Source of the DNA: Rutstroemia sp. NJR-2017a BVV2
Taxonomy: Eukaryota; Ascomycota; Leotiomycetes; Helotiales; Rutstroemiaceae
Direction: 5' to 3'
Length of the DNA: 64,000 nt
Assembly (NCBI GenBank): GCA_002946415.1
Contig: NJPS01000079.1
Location: forward strand, 1,334,228-1,398,227
Position numbers and translations under genes: made by a program. Under the pieces are notes generated by a model that had not been told where the DNA came from, made no database searches, and was given only the letters and a program-made list of their open reading frames with translations. Below, in pieces: positions 24,445 through 35,868 of the stretch; the first letter of the stretch is position 1, and the number at the start of each line of letters is the position of its first letter.

Positions 24445-27400
24445 GTATAAAGGTTCTTATACTTGTTATAGTTATAATATTCTGCAATAGCCCCTTATTC
24501 GAGAAAGGTAGACTGCAAGAGTATAAGTATCTTATAAATATCTAGGATAACCTAGAAAGAAATACCTTATATATAAGAAAGAAGGATACTAGTTTATAAA
24601 CCATCTTAGTATAGAAGTAAAGAAAGTATTTGACGACTATAAGGAACAACTAATAGTAGAAGAAGGTTTAAATAATAGTAAAGCAAAGTAGTATATCTAG
24701 TACGAAGAAGAATAATAAGAAGAAAAAGTACTAAAGGATCAAGGAGGAATTGTATATAAATAGATACTTATAAAGCTTAGCTTAATCGATAGTCAGTAGA
24801 TAATTAATATATTTCTTAACCAGAACATTATATATTTCTTTATACAAAAGGACTTAAAGCTATCTTAAGTATAGTATAAAGAGATCTTTATATTTGAGGA
24901 ACAATACTCTGTAACCAAGTTCCAGGAGATTATATTAGATAGTGGAGTATCTGATATCTCTATAGTAGGAGAACCTTAATTTCAAGTACTATAACGAGAA
25001 GACTCTAATATTATACTTACCTAGACAAACGACAAGGATTATATAATCCGTTTCGGGAAAGGAATAGTAAGTATTAAGAGTACTACTATCGTTAATATAC
25101 TAGTAGATATAATTACCTTCTATATCATTATAGCGAATATCCCTTTCCTATACTATATCCAGGATATAGATAAGATAAATATATAGTTCGATAACCTATA
25201 TAATATCCTTATATAAGAAAATAATATCGTTCTTATTATCTGTAAATAGGGATATCCTTGGATACTTCTAAAGAAAGAGAAAGTAATTATATAAATATAT
25301 ATAACGGAAAAAGAACTGAAATAGTTATATCGATATTTCGGATATCTGTCTATATATAAGCTATCACTACTATTGGAGAAAGTAGGGTAAGAAGATATTA
25401 ATATATATATATTTGAATACCTTACCAAGTACTATAGATACTACTAGTTATATACCAAGTTACCAGATAGGTTCAAATTTATGATCAAGGATGATATCGA
25501 TTTCAACTATATTGTTATCGTCGATATTATATACCTAGGAGGTATACTAGTACTTCACTTTATAGATAAAGCAACTATTTTTAATATAGTATATTTCTTA
25601 AAGAATATCTTAGCAAAGACTATATAAAATACTATATATATATACTGGATTGATATATACCAGGGACTACCAGATTATATTATATATAATATAGGAACCA
25701 ACTTTGTATCTAATAAGTTCCAGCAAAATATATATACTATAGGCTCCGAGGTGAAGAAGGTACCAGTCGAAGTATATAATAGTATAGATAAGGTCGAGTA
25801 CTATTATACCGCTCTCTATCGAGTATATAAGATCTTGAGCGAAGAGCTATAGGACAAGTAGATCTCCCAAGATGATATACTATAAATAGCTATTAAGACA
25901 ATCAATAATATAGTAGGTCCGAATAGATTAGTATCTACTCTTTTAGTCTTCGGTACCTACTCCTAGCTTAACTATCAATCAGTCTTATTACTATCTATAT
26001 ATATATAAGCAGATACAATCGACAAAGTAATAACAGAAGTCAAGAAGTATAATACTTAATAGTAGGTAAAGGATATACTAGAAGTCAGGAATAGTCTACA
26101 AATCTTTGATCTAATTAATCTCTTCCTCTAATCGAATATATATATTTATAGAGAAAAGGGTGGATGGATAGGACTATTCAAACTTATCGATATAGAAAAA
26201 GAGGATGGAATTATATAGATACTAGTAGATCCGATCTGCTTTAGAATAATATCTATTAAACCCTTTTATTTAGAAAAGCTTCCAGAATACCAAATTGAAA
26301 CCGAACCTCCTCCTGCTTAGTCTGGCTATAAAAAGGACGGTATAATAGTTCCCTAGAAACTGATTCTATAGGTTATTATCCTATTCCGATATATAAAAGT
26401 GTTCTTGATAAAGAAGAAGCAAAGCAACTATAATCTAGTATAGTAATTATATATACAAGATACTATTATTATAGTAGAAATATTCTTCGAGCTCTCTCAA
26501 CAGATGGAAATTGATAACTTGATTACTTATAGAGTATTCGAAATAATATAGTACAATCTAGTTATATATAAAGGATATATCTTCAATACTAGACTAGTTA
26601 ACAAGGTGAAGGGCAAAACAATATCAACTCTATATAAGAAGAGTAGGCTTGTAGTATAAGGATATAACAACCAAGATAAAGAAAGTATTCTTATATAAAT
26701 ATCTATGGTATAGAGATTAAGTTAATATCTATTAGAAGTATTAGTCTCTATACTCCAAGTATAAGGGATAAGAGTAAATATATATAATATTATATAAATA
26801 TATCCATAATCGACTACCGAACTAGTCTATATAATTATTGCTAGGTTACCAAGATAGATCGAATACTAGTACCTTAAAGAGATAATCATAATTATCTACA
26901 AACCTCTATATAGTATAGTAGAAATAGGTATATATTGGTAGGTTATATACTACTTGTACTACCACGAGAAGCTCGATATAGAAATATCCTTATACAATCT
27001 ATATCTCTTAATCACTACTATATAAGATATATTTGCGGTAGTTACTCTATAAACCGATAATATACTTATCCTAGGAAATAAAGTATTCTATAATAAGAAA
27101 GTACAAAAGTTAAAAAGAGTTAGTTTTCTCGCAAAGCTAGTAGAAGTACTTATATCTATAAGTTCTCTAACCTTTAACAGATACTACCTAATTCAAGAAG
27201 ATAACGAGCTATTGATTATATAGAAGGGACAAGACCAGAAAATCAAGATAATTGAACTAGTATCTAAGTAGTATATAAATAACTATTGCAAGTAATATAT
27301 TAGAGATATTTATCTCTCAAGTATATATTAGCTAGAAACTAGCTTCGATCTTTTGGTTGCAACTCAATATCAGAAACCTATAGATAATAATATACAAGTA

Positions 27401-28020
27401 CTTAATAAATAGCTTTAGTAGCAAATAGATAATCTGGAAAGAGGACTATATTATATACTACTAACTCTGAGTTATACCAAGCTCTTTGTATATATAGATA
27501 GCTCGTTTATCAACAATAAAGATCTTAACTTGTAAATAGAATTTGTTATTTTTATAGCAACCGAAGAATATATAGCCGAAGTATTCAAAATAAGAAACAA
27601 CTTTGTATATTGAAGCAGTACTAAGAGCAAATATATTACTAGAAGTATCTTTGTTTCTGAGATCTATATAATAGTTGCTAGTATCGATATAGTTATCGTT
27701 ATAAACCAAATACTTGATATAATCCTAAAATAGCTATATCTACTAGCACTACTAACTATAGTATATATCGATTTATATAGTTTATACAACTACCTAGTTA
27801 AGCTTGGGACAACTAAAGAGAAATATTTAATAATCGATATTATAGTATTACAATAATCGTACAAATAGTAAGAGCTAACTAAAGTATAATAGATTAAAGA
27901 AGATAACAATCTAACTAATACTATAACAAAAGCAACTCCAAACAAAGTACTCAAGAAAGTACTAAACAATAATAAGTTTACTATATATATAGAAGAATAA
28001 GTAGTTCGAAAAGAGAAATA
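24445..28020 (+). pseudogene. Copia-A gag end and pol relic, right of Gypsy-C
   Basis: The first 300 bases continue gag past the zinc-knuckle region (ERRKA-like helix, then FDDYKEQLIVEEGLNNSKA). Protease-like sequence with DSGVSDISIVGEPQF lies at about 24,930; integrase zinc region RYFGYLSIYKLSLLLEKVG at about 25,330 and core VDIIYLGGILVLHFIDKATIF at about 25,510-25,590; RT at about 26,680-27,250 (VNIYNIIQIYPQSTTELVY, a QTDNILILG catalytic box from QTDDT type at about 27,050); RNase H at about 27,450-27,850 (KLFVYIDSSFINNKDL, TSTKSKYITRS, LVKLGTTKEKYLI). The order and these motifs fit a copia group widespread in Pezizomycotina. All losses are transition-type stops and substitutions. Confidence 0.8.
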
Positions 28021-28164
28021 GTATCGGAAAAAGAGGATTTCTTATATTTTTCTTTATTTCTTTGAATTCACTTATTTTTAGTTAGAACAATTTCGGAGAT
28101 TTTAAAGTTTAAGTTTTCGTTTCTATAGCAACACTATACAAAATCGACATTTTTAAGAATACCT

Positions 28165-28398
28165 TTGGAGATAGATATAAGCAACGAAGGATATACAAAA
28201 AGAAAGAATAGAATTTTAAAAGTCGATACTCGATATATATTATATATAAGCTTAAAAAGAATATATAAGAAGCTTCTTAGTTTTATAGTAATAGTAACTA
28301 TTATTTCAACAATTTTGGGCGCAACTAGTTATAAGCAAAATAGAAGAGTAGAAAGGATCGAAAATAAGTTTATAGCTAAAACCTATTTACCTAAGTAA
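28165..28398 (+). other. Small open frame between Copia-A pol and 3' LTR
   Basis: A 77-codon ATG-to-TAA frame without internal stops, despite strong RIP around it. It has a basic N-terminal half and a hydrophobic stretch LLSFIVIVTIISTILGAT near residues 34-51 that could be a membrane segment. It may be a chance survivor or a remnant of a larger tail; no family is recognised. Confidence 0.2.
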
Positions 28399-28461
28399 TA
28401 TTAGCATAGTATATTATATATATATATAATATATATAGACCGAAAAAGAAAAAATTGCTAA

Positions 28462-28832
28462 TATCGGAATATCGGTACTTCGGCTAGGTAATAACTATAT
28501 AGGCTATTATACTTTAGGTATAAAGTATACTCTATCAAAATAGCTATATATATTTTAGATCGCTATATACCTACCTATATATCTGTATATACCGAAGCTG
28601 AAGTACCGGAGAGTACTAAAAGGAGCTTCAAAGTATATTTATTATATACTATAAATAAGCCATTATATAGCCAATTAGTTATAGAGAAATAAGACGATTT
28701 TACCTATTGATATAAGCTAGTTATTATATATTCAACCTAGTATCCCGGGTAAATATCGGTATAAGTTCATATAACCTTATTGGATCTTCCCCCTTTTAAG
28801 TATATTACTTTTATTAGAAGGTCCAACCAACA
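28462..28832 (+). repeat. Copia-A 3' LTR (371 bp)
   Basis: Intact copy starting TATCGGAATATCGG and ending AACCAACA, followed by the TSD ATATA. It matches the split 5' LTR over its full length. Confidence 0.88.
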
Positions 28833-29776
28833 ATATAACTTGAGTAGCTATCAATAATAAGAAAATACTAATTATATTTTACTTTCTCTTTTATATACTG
28901 ATCGAATATTTGCTATAACTATATTATCTTATATATATTGGAATTCTATCTATTCGATAATATTATAAAATACTTTAAATTATCTATTTCTATATCGTCA
29001 ATCTACGAATCTTATAGCTTATTTGCTATATCTTTATAGATTAGAGTAGATAGAAGTAATATTCTATTAATATAAATATATATAAATAAGTTGATAAACT
29101 TTTATAAGCTATCTTATCTTATTACTAGCATTTTACCCTTTTTAAGAATATTATATATTATAATTCTCTTCAGTCTCTGTATTATACCAATTATAAAGTC
29201 CTTTTTATCCCAATTATAAGTGTTTTTTAGGAGAATATTATATTATTCGATAGTATCGATAAGCTAAAGATAGAAGAAGTAATTAGTAAAAACCTTGAAA
29301 TCGATATCAAAAATATAACAACAATATAAAATAAGTCGAACCAGTTCATAGAATAATATAAATATAGGAAGGTATTCAGATTTTATATATATATTATCAA
29401 TATTGCAGAGATACAGACTTATAAGCCAGTTATTATAACACTTTACAAACTATATAGTCTAATTCTTTCTAACCGAGCTGTTTATAATCTCCTCTACAAT
29501 ATTTCTAATAATATAACTTGTTGGAGGTATCTTCCGGACTGTTAGCTTATTAATTTGATCGATTAAAATCTCTTCTTGAGCTATAGTAAGTTATTGATGA
29601 TGTTCGGAGGTAGCTTCGGCTCTTGAGGAGGTGATTCCATGCCAACAGCGAGAGAGGGTGCTGCGCTGTAAGCCATATCTCTTGGCTACAGTGGCAATAG
29701 GTGCTGAGTTCTCTCTATTCAGATCAGTAATTGCGAGCTCTATACGAACGTCGTAGCTTAATCCAGAGTAATCCAT
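28833..29776 (-). pseudogene. N-terminal part of the pogo-like transposase
   Basis: The start is ATG 29,774-29,776. Residues 1-61 are intact and of normal base composition: a psq-type helix-turn-helix (IATVAKRYGLQRSTLSR) that binds element ends. The frame then continues into RIP-altered sequence: IAQEEILIDQINKL (second DNA-binding helix set), later NTYNWDKKDFIIGI, the first catalytic Asp region (family NWDEKGF) at about 29,190, and IIDSYSSYI at 28,840-28,870, the second (family VDGHSSH). It stops at the Copia-A TSD; the rest is at 5,885-6,224. Two-thirds of the coding region is degraded while the first 180 bases are not. Confidence 0.8.
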
Positions 29777-29878
29777 AGTTGTTGAGTTGATTAAAAAATC
29801 GTGATTTTTTGAGTGTGCATTGATGCGGGGCGTGCATGGGCCAGGGATTACGGTTATACGGATAATCGTCTAACCCTA

Positions 29879-29905
29879 GATCTCGTTCACACCGTGAACG
29901 AGATC
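29879..29905. repeat. Palindrome 1: 12-bp arms, 3-bp centre
   Basis: GATCTCGTTCAC, then ACC, then GTGAACGAGATC: perfect inverted arms. It lies about 100 bp upstream of the transposase start codon. Confidence 0.8.
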
Positions 29906-29949
29906 CACCCCCGGACGGACCACATCTTATTTTCACTATACAAAAAAAA

Positions 29950-29970
29950 CTCGTTCACGCCGTGAACGAG
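29950..29970. repeat. Palindrome 2: 9-bp arms, 3-bp centre
   Basis: CTCGTTCAC, then GCC, then GTGAACGAG. Same core as palindrome 1, 68 bp away, differing only in the centre. They could be subterminal transposase-binding repeats of the pogo-like element or operator sites. Confidence 0.8.
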
Positions 29971-29985
29971 GAAGAATAAGGTTAG

Positions 29986-30213
29986 GGACAGCAGGAGGAG
30001 AAAACAACACAAGAGAAGACGGAAGAAGAGATTGTGATGGAGTACGTCAAGAAGCAAAGCCTCTTGGAACAGGAACTATCACAACAAAGGCAAGAGTGTG
30101 CCACAGCGACTGATGACAAGGGCGATGACGACTTGCAAAAGGCATTGAAGTTCAGCATGCAAGGACACGAACATGATGTGGAGTATCGGTACGGGGAGGC
30201 TTCAGGGACGTGA
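29986..30213 (+). pseudogene. Short C-terminal-like fragment with a UIM-like motif
   Basis: Frame open from 29,986, with a possible ATG at 30,037, to TGA at 30,211-30,213. It reads EEEIVMEYVKKQSLLEQEL, then an acidic linker and DDDLQKALKFSMQGHE. The last part fits a ubiquitin-interacting motif (acidic patch, then L-x-x-A-L-x-x-S). I recall this combination at the C-terminal end of larger fungal proteins, so this is probably a severed gene tail rather than a 59-residue gene. No upstream exon is visible, because the palindromes and transposase lie directly before it. Confidence 0.45.
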
Positions 30214-31804
30214 TCAATCTTGTTTTGCCTTGAACGAATGAGGTCGAGATACCCAGGCTATGGCAGCAATAAACCTCTCATGTTGTGTTTGCGCGGATGT
30301 ATCAGGAGAAGATGCGAAAGATGAGATTGCTGTAGAGGGATAGAAAACCAATGGACTGATACTCAGCTTGGGTCTGTTTGAGGCAGGCTCGCGCAGGCTT
30401 CGCGAACTGTTCCTGTGTAGTAGTGTTGGTTCTTCGTTGCCCTTGTGGCACTGCACAGTAATAGTAATAGTCGTATAGACAGGCAAAATAGAGATAGAAG
30501 ACAGGCAAAATAGAGATAGAGGCCAGCCTTTGGTGGCCCTCTGCTGTGTTTATCATCCTCGTGCTTGATATGCCCTGCGAAAGCCGTGGCTGCTATCATT
30601 GTACTAGCTGTTGTACTCGTCATCGTCATACCCACCGCTATTCCTTATCATATATTTTCTAGATTCCTCCAGCCCCTATTTCTATATCCATTTCCATTAT
30701 TACGAATCCTATCCTTCCTAGAAATCAAGACCTTCCCGTCTACTCATTGACCGTCCAGATCGTTTCTATATCAAACCAGAGTCAGAATTTGACGTCGTTC
30801 ATCATGTGGTATGGGTTTGTTGGTGTAGAAGCAGAGTAGCAGTCTAATTCCTACTCTTACCAGCACTGCCGTTCGTTTGTTTACCGTTCCAAGCAGTGGT
30901 GCCGGAGGTGGTGGTGCCGCACTGCTGACTCATGAGGTTGGCAGAGCGGGAGCGGAAGTGACCACAAGGGGTTGGCGCAGCGGGATACCTGAGATGGTGG
31001 TGGTGGAAGGGGATGCGTAGCGATGCAAGATCGAGTCGACTAGTTTTCAAGACAAGGAAGCCACCGAGCCTCTGCCAGCCACGCTATTAGAGATTGATAG
31101 GCACTTCTTCCGACTTCGCGCAGGATTGGCGCCAAGCAACTTGCGAAACGAGGGATTTTGTCAAAGTTCAGTAATGCATCGCCTTTAAAGTGCGGGATTA
31201 TCGGAACCAAGCAGAAAACATTGAAATTGCCTAACAACAATAAACGTGGGTGAAGCTGGTATGGTATACGCACAATGCATACCATACATAAGCTGAGTTC
31301 CGTATTTTATCATGATTATATCACAGGCCTTGACGAAGCCAATGAGGTTGAGTTCGAAATGCAGATTATTCCATTGGCCTATCAGCTCGCTTTATAACTC
31401 AGCCTCATATGTCTGTTCCTCTTTGTCATCTGCGGTGCGACCATACGCAATCCAATCAGGGAATTTCAGATTTTGAATCGGGCCAATGAGGAAATTTGAA
31501 GATGGGTTATACATGCATGCATATATTAGGCAGTGTGTGATACAACCTGAGGCGTAGCAGGTTGACGAAATGCAGATTTTGTCACAGCGAATCATACCTC
31601 AGGAACATGTTGCACGCGAACCTAGCCTCACCTTTGGTTGCGCTGGAATCTTCACCTTCTTTTTATACTTGAAGCATAGTTACCCTCAATATGTAAAGTG
31701 TACGTTCCTCAAATTACTTACGATCCTTCGTTGATAATACTCTTCCTCCCTGAAGTTGAGTTCATTCTCTGAACTTAACTAGCCTCATCAGCAACATTCC
31801 CACG
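30214..31804. other. Unique sequence of ordinary composition, no supported gene
   Basis: Several 60-90-codon open frames occur on both strands, but none has recognisable domains, consistent splice sites or coding bias. It holds a short tandem repeat (30,477-30,520) and an inverted repeat (9-bp arms at 31,259-31,267 and 31,279-31,287). The last 150 bases are the upstream region of the Clr5-ankyrin gene, with a TATA-like TTTTATACTT at 31,661-31,670. Confidence 0.5.
30477..30520. repeat. Two perfect tandem copies of a 22-bp unit
   Basis: AGACAGGCAAAATAGAGATA plus GA occurs twice head to tail. A recent small duplication. Confidence 0.85.
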
Positions 31805-34800
31805 ATGTCTGGAACCCAAAATCCTAAAGGCAAACGAGCCGCAAATAATGCTCTCTGGGAAAAACATAGATCCCTTCTAGAGAGCCTATACCTGAAAAAT
31901 GACATGTCTCTAAAAAGCACCATGGAATTCATGACCATGCACCATGGTTTCAACATGAGGTTTGTCATCTGTCTCCTGAGAAAATTACACGGTTCGGTCT
32001 GACCTTATCCTTCTAGTAAGCCACAATACGAGACGATGTTCAAGAAGTGGAATTTCAGGAAGAACATCGCTGCGAGGGAATGGAGTTCTGTCAATCGCTG
32101 TATTGAGTACCGAAGAGCCCACGACAAGGATTCAACCATCACCATCGGTGGTTTCCAAGTGAATCGAAAGAGAATCGAGCGAGCGCGAGCGCGGTACAAC
32201 GGTCAGACATCACAAGAAATTGTTCTACAAGGTACAACTACACTTTTGTTACCACTGTCATGCTTCTATATCTGAGATATCACTAAATGTGATGGAATCT
32301 TTTCAAGATATTGATAGCCGGGCGAATGCACATAGTCAGACTATTACTGTTAGAACTCCCCCACCTCCGGATTTAGATTTCCGGCACAAATTCCCCGATG
32401 ATTTGCCCTGGTTCTGTTTCTTGAGCAAGTACAACGACAAGCGTGAGTAGCTCTCCCATATTACTTTGTTTGAAACTAACATATATAGCTATGTACCTCT
32501 CCGCTAGTATTCTTAATACCGGGCGGGAGATTATTCGATCATCCGGGTTTGGGTCTGGACACAGCGAGATCCCAATCCCAATTTCGGCTATCCATCGTAC
32601 AATGCAGCAGCAAATATTTGGGCTGCTTAGGCCACTATTCCTCAGTAAACCGGATGGTTATCCCACAATAAATCTAGAACAGGCATTCGGATTGACCCCA
32701 AAAACACCGCACTTCGAATTCCTGAAGCTCGCGATCTATACACTCTCGAACAACATTCAGCTGGGTAACAAATATGATATCGGCATGAAGATGGTGGAGT
32801 TGTGTCATTCTCCAGGAATACTTCAATTCCTAAAACGCTTACTTGCCGATAAAGAACCCACACTTCGAGTGATGGCCGAGAAGTTCCTGGTGTGTGCTAT
32901 CTATGCAAATGATAAGATGCTCACTCAAATCCTTTTGGAGGCTGGTGCCAGTCCAAAGGCTATACTCAATTATGAAGATGCGTTGTCACTTGCTATAAGA
33001 TTAAGACGAACCGAATTGCTACCATTCCTCATATGCGCAGGAGCGAGGGAAGATGACAATGCGACTCAGCTAGCATTGGAAGAACTTGAAGACATCTCTT
33101 TCAAAGGGCTGTTAAAATTATCGCTGGAAACAAAGCAACCTCATGTCGCCAAGGGCTTACTGATGCCGGGGGTTCCTATTAGCGACCTGTACCATTCTTC
33201 CCTACTTTACTATGCGCTCAATGGATACGATGTCGAAATTGTTGAGCTCGTGCTAAATTACGAGGCGGGTCGGCTGTGGCGAAGCCAATCAATGACATGC
33301 CTTGAGGTTGCTTGCTCAACAGGTAACATACAAAAAGTCAGGCTTTTACTTCAAAACATCGAAAGAATAAGAGGGGATGGTTGCGTAGGGTTCCGAAAAT
33401 GCCTTCCTTATGCGGTGCAGAGCGGAAACCGGCAACTCGTAGAGCGTTTACTGATACATGGAGCCCGAATTAATGACATATCAAGTTCTGGTATATCATG
33501 CCTTCAACTTGTCGATATGAATGACTTGCCGATGATTCAATATCTGCTCGATCACGGAGCGGACCCGAACCACTCTGCTGTGGGTTATGGTACTCCTTTA
33601 CACTATGCTGCAAGGTCTGGGAACCTGGCTGCAGTAAAATTACTATTTTGTCATGGTGCTAAACTAGGACCTATTTCCGGCAGTTTAGATCCCCAAGATG
33701 ACATAGTGAGAGATGCTGTTCTAAGTGGGAATATCGCGGTAGTAGAGGAGATACTTAAAGCAGGTGCGGCAGCTGATGTTTGGATTAATGACGAGTATGC
33801 AACAGCGCTGCAACTGGCTAGCGGCCAAGGATCAATAGATATTGTTCGGCTGCTATTGACCTATAACGCAAATATCAACGAACCGAGGGGACGTGGGTGG
33901 CATTGCAAGACTGCTTTAACAGCTGCTTTGTGCAGCCGCAATATTCAACTTATCTCATACTTATTAGATCAGGGCGCCAATGTCAATAACCCCCCCGACG
34001 AGCATGAAACGCCGAGTCCACTGCAAGTCTGTATCAGGTTTCTCGATTACGAAATGATGGTGCAAGGACTTGAGCGTGGAGCCGACCCTGAAGATTCTGG
34101 TGCTCTCTGGGTGGCGGTGTTGAAGAAAGACCTCAGAAGTGTGAACCTCTTACTAGACCTGAATCGAAAGTTATTAAGCCAGACCCATCTGCCCCAACGA
34201 GCGGGTTCTACTGACTATGGCCGTGCTGCTCTTTCCGAGGCTATCCTTGGGAACCAATCTGAGCTGGTATGCACCCTTTTAGAAGCAGGAGTAGACTTCA
34301 AGCGACGACCCACACGGGTATTCGGATTGGTGGATGAGGAATTCACAAAAAGTTCAAGTTTATCTGCCACTCTTGCAGCTATACAAGTAATGAACCTCAT
34401 CCTCCTGCAAACTTTTCTAAGCCAAGGAAAACACCGCTTAAGGGAGCACCTCCTCGAAAATGGTGGCGACTCAGAATTATTATTAGCCATGCATTCCATC
34501 AATTTCAACCACAAAGACGCACTTGAAATCTTGAAGCTCCTCAATGGTACCGTTGCTGAGTTTAATAGTTATCCCAGCGAATGGAATAAGAAGGGTCAAA
34601 CTGTCCTTCAAAAAGCAATTTTGGATGGTTGTTGCCCAAGCGTTGTTAACTACCTACTCTCGATAGGAGCAAACATCAACTCGCCGGCAGCTATAAGTTA
34701 TGGTAGAACTGCACTCCAAATGGCTGCCCAAGGGGATAGAGATGATATTGTTGAGATACTCATAAGGAATGGGGCATCCGTAAATGCTATACCCTCGTCT

Positions 34801-35868
34801 TACCGCGGAGCGACAGCATTCCAGTTTGCGGCAATGAAAGGAAACTTTAAAATTGTTCAACTCCTCCTGGAGGCTGGCGCAGATGCGTTCGCACCTAGAG
34901 GCAAGCACTATGGCCGTACAGCCATAGAAGGTGCAGCTGAAAATGGGCGCCTGGATATGGTTTCATATTTGCTTCATCTAGCCAATGGTGTTGATGGAGT
35001 CGACTTTGAGCATCAATTATGCCGAGCACGCAGACTCTCTCGTAAGAGAGGGCACATTGCTTTATCAGACACCATTCAAAGACACCAAAAAGATAAATTC
35101 GGTAGACTGCATTGCGAAAGAGTCGAGAGACACGACACCGATTCTGAGATTAGTGGAGACGATTACTTTGACGAAGACGAGTGTACTGACGAAGATGATT
35201 GCTCCGACGAAGATGATAGCTCCGACGAAGATGACAACGGTGACGATGACAGCGATAATTTGGTTATAGAGACTGGCGAGCAGTCAAAAACTGTCATTTC
35301 AACAACGATCTTTGCAAATCCCAGCTTACCTATCCGTGGCCTGAACATTGATGAAATGCCAGAAGTAGAAGAACTGAATCCCTCGATGGACTGCGATTCT
35401 CCAAATTTCCACAACAACCCCACTCACTCTGACTGCTTGAGGCCTTCGGGCGACGAAGATATACAACATGAGATTACCGAGAAGTACCAAACCGCTACAG
35501 ACAATGACCCGAACCTGCCTGAATGTATGGGAACTTCGAATCAGGAAAGGGAAAACGACCTAATAGTCGACCCTGACCAGCTTCCGGACGATTATCTAAC
35601 TAATTTCCTTGATATACCTGGTTCGATGGCAACTCCTCAATGGAATGAATTTGAGATTACCGAGAATTACCAAACCGCTACAGACAATGACCCGAACCTG
35701 CCTGAATCTATGGCAACTCTGACTCAGGAAAGAGAAGATGAACCAATGGTTTACCCCAACCTGTTTCCGGACGACTATCTAACTGATTTCCTCGATATAC
35801 CTGGTTCGATGGCGACTCCGCGATGGGATAATCTTGACACTTTCTACGATGCAGATATGGACGAATAG
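31805..35868 (+). CDS. Clr5-domain ankyrin-repeat protein (1,294 residues, 4 exons)
   Basis: Exons 31,805-31,959, 32,017-32,231, 32,308-32,442 and 32,489-35,868 join in frame (3,885 bp). Introns of 57, 76 and 46 bp have GTTTGT, GTACAA and GTGAGT donors and CTAG, CAAG and ATAG acceptors; the third has a CTAAC branch site. Residues about 15-70 form a Clr5 domain (WEKHRSLLESLYLKNDMSL, MHHGFN, joined across intron 1 to KPQYETMFKKWNFRKN). Residues about 300-1,000 carry 15 or more ankyrin repeats (e.g. GYGTPLHYAARSGNLAAVKL, YGRTALQMAAQGDRDDIVEI). An Asp/Glu/Ser stretch lies at about 1,058-1,090, then two 61-residue copies each ending DYLTxFLDIPGSMATPxW. Start context ACG-ATG is good. The protein probably acts by protein-protein contact; substrate unknown. 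Intact and unmutated inside a RIP desert. Confidence 0.9.
35470..35835 (+). repeat. 183-bp in-frame tandem duplication in the ankyrin gene tail
   Basis: Units 35,470-35,652 and 35,653-35,835 encode 61 residues each, both starting EITE(K/N)YQTATDNDPNLPE and ending in the DIPGSMATP motif. Substitutions include non-synonymous ones in the middle, so the duplication is not brand new. Confidence 0.9.

Larger units (their letters stand above)
6225..28832 (+). mobile_element. Copia-A: Ty1/copia element, interrupted twice
   Basis: The element spans 22.6 kb but only about 6.15 kb is its own. Subtracting Copia-B with its TSD (9,814 bp) and Gypsy-C with its TSD (6,639 bp) leaves a normal-sized copia element. 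The rejoined 5' LTR (6,225-6,406 plus 16,221-16,409) and the intact 3' LTR (28,462-28,832) are both 371 bp, which supports the boundaries. LTR ends are TATCGG (from TGTCGG) and CCAACA or its mutated form. Gag lies before, and protease, integrase, RT and RNase H after, the Gypsy-C insertion. It is itself inserted in a pogo-like transposase gene directly after the second catalytic aspartate. Confidence 0.85.

Noticed and set aside
30214..30750. Several overlapping 60-90-codon frames on both strands, some with hydrophobic stretches
   Set aside because: They overlap each other in different frames, have no motifs and no splice logic; treated as chance.
31259..31287. Inverted repeat with 9-bp arms
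   Set aside because: Short, isolated, no T-run or gene end next to it; not called as a terminator.
31040..31595. Open frames upstream of the ankyrin gene
   Set aside because: No recognisable content and no coding bias.
32443..32490. Start of the long ankyrin frame at a GTG at 32,443
   Set aside because: This is the donor of intron 3 (GTGAGT). The gene starts at ATG 31,805 in the Clr5 exon and the frame joins through three introns.
35163..35423. Ser-rich open frame on the minus strand
   Set aside because: It is the mirror image of the Asp/Glu-coding run of the ankyrin gene.
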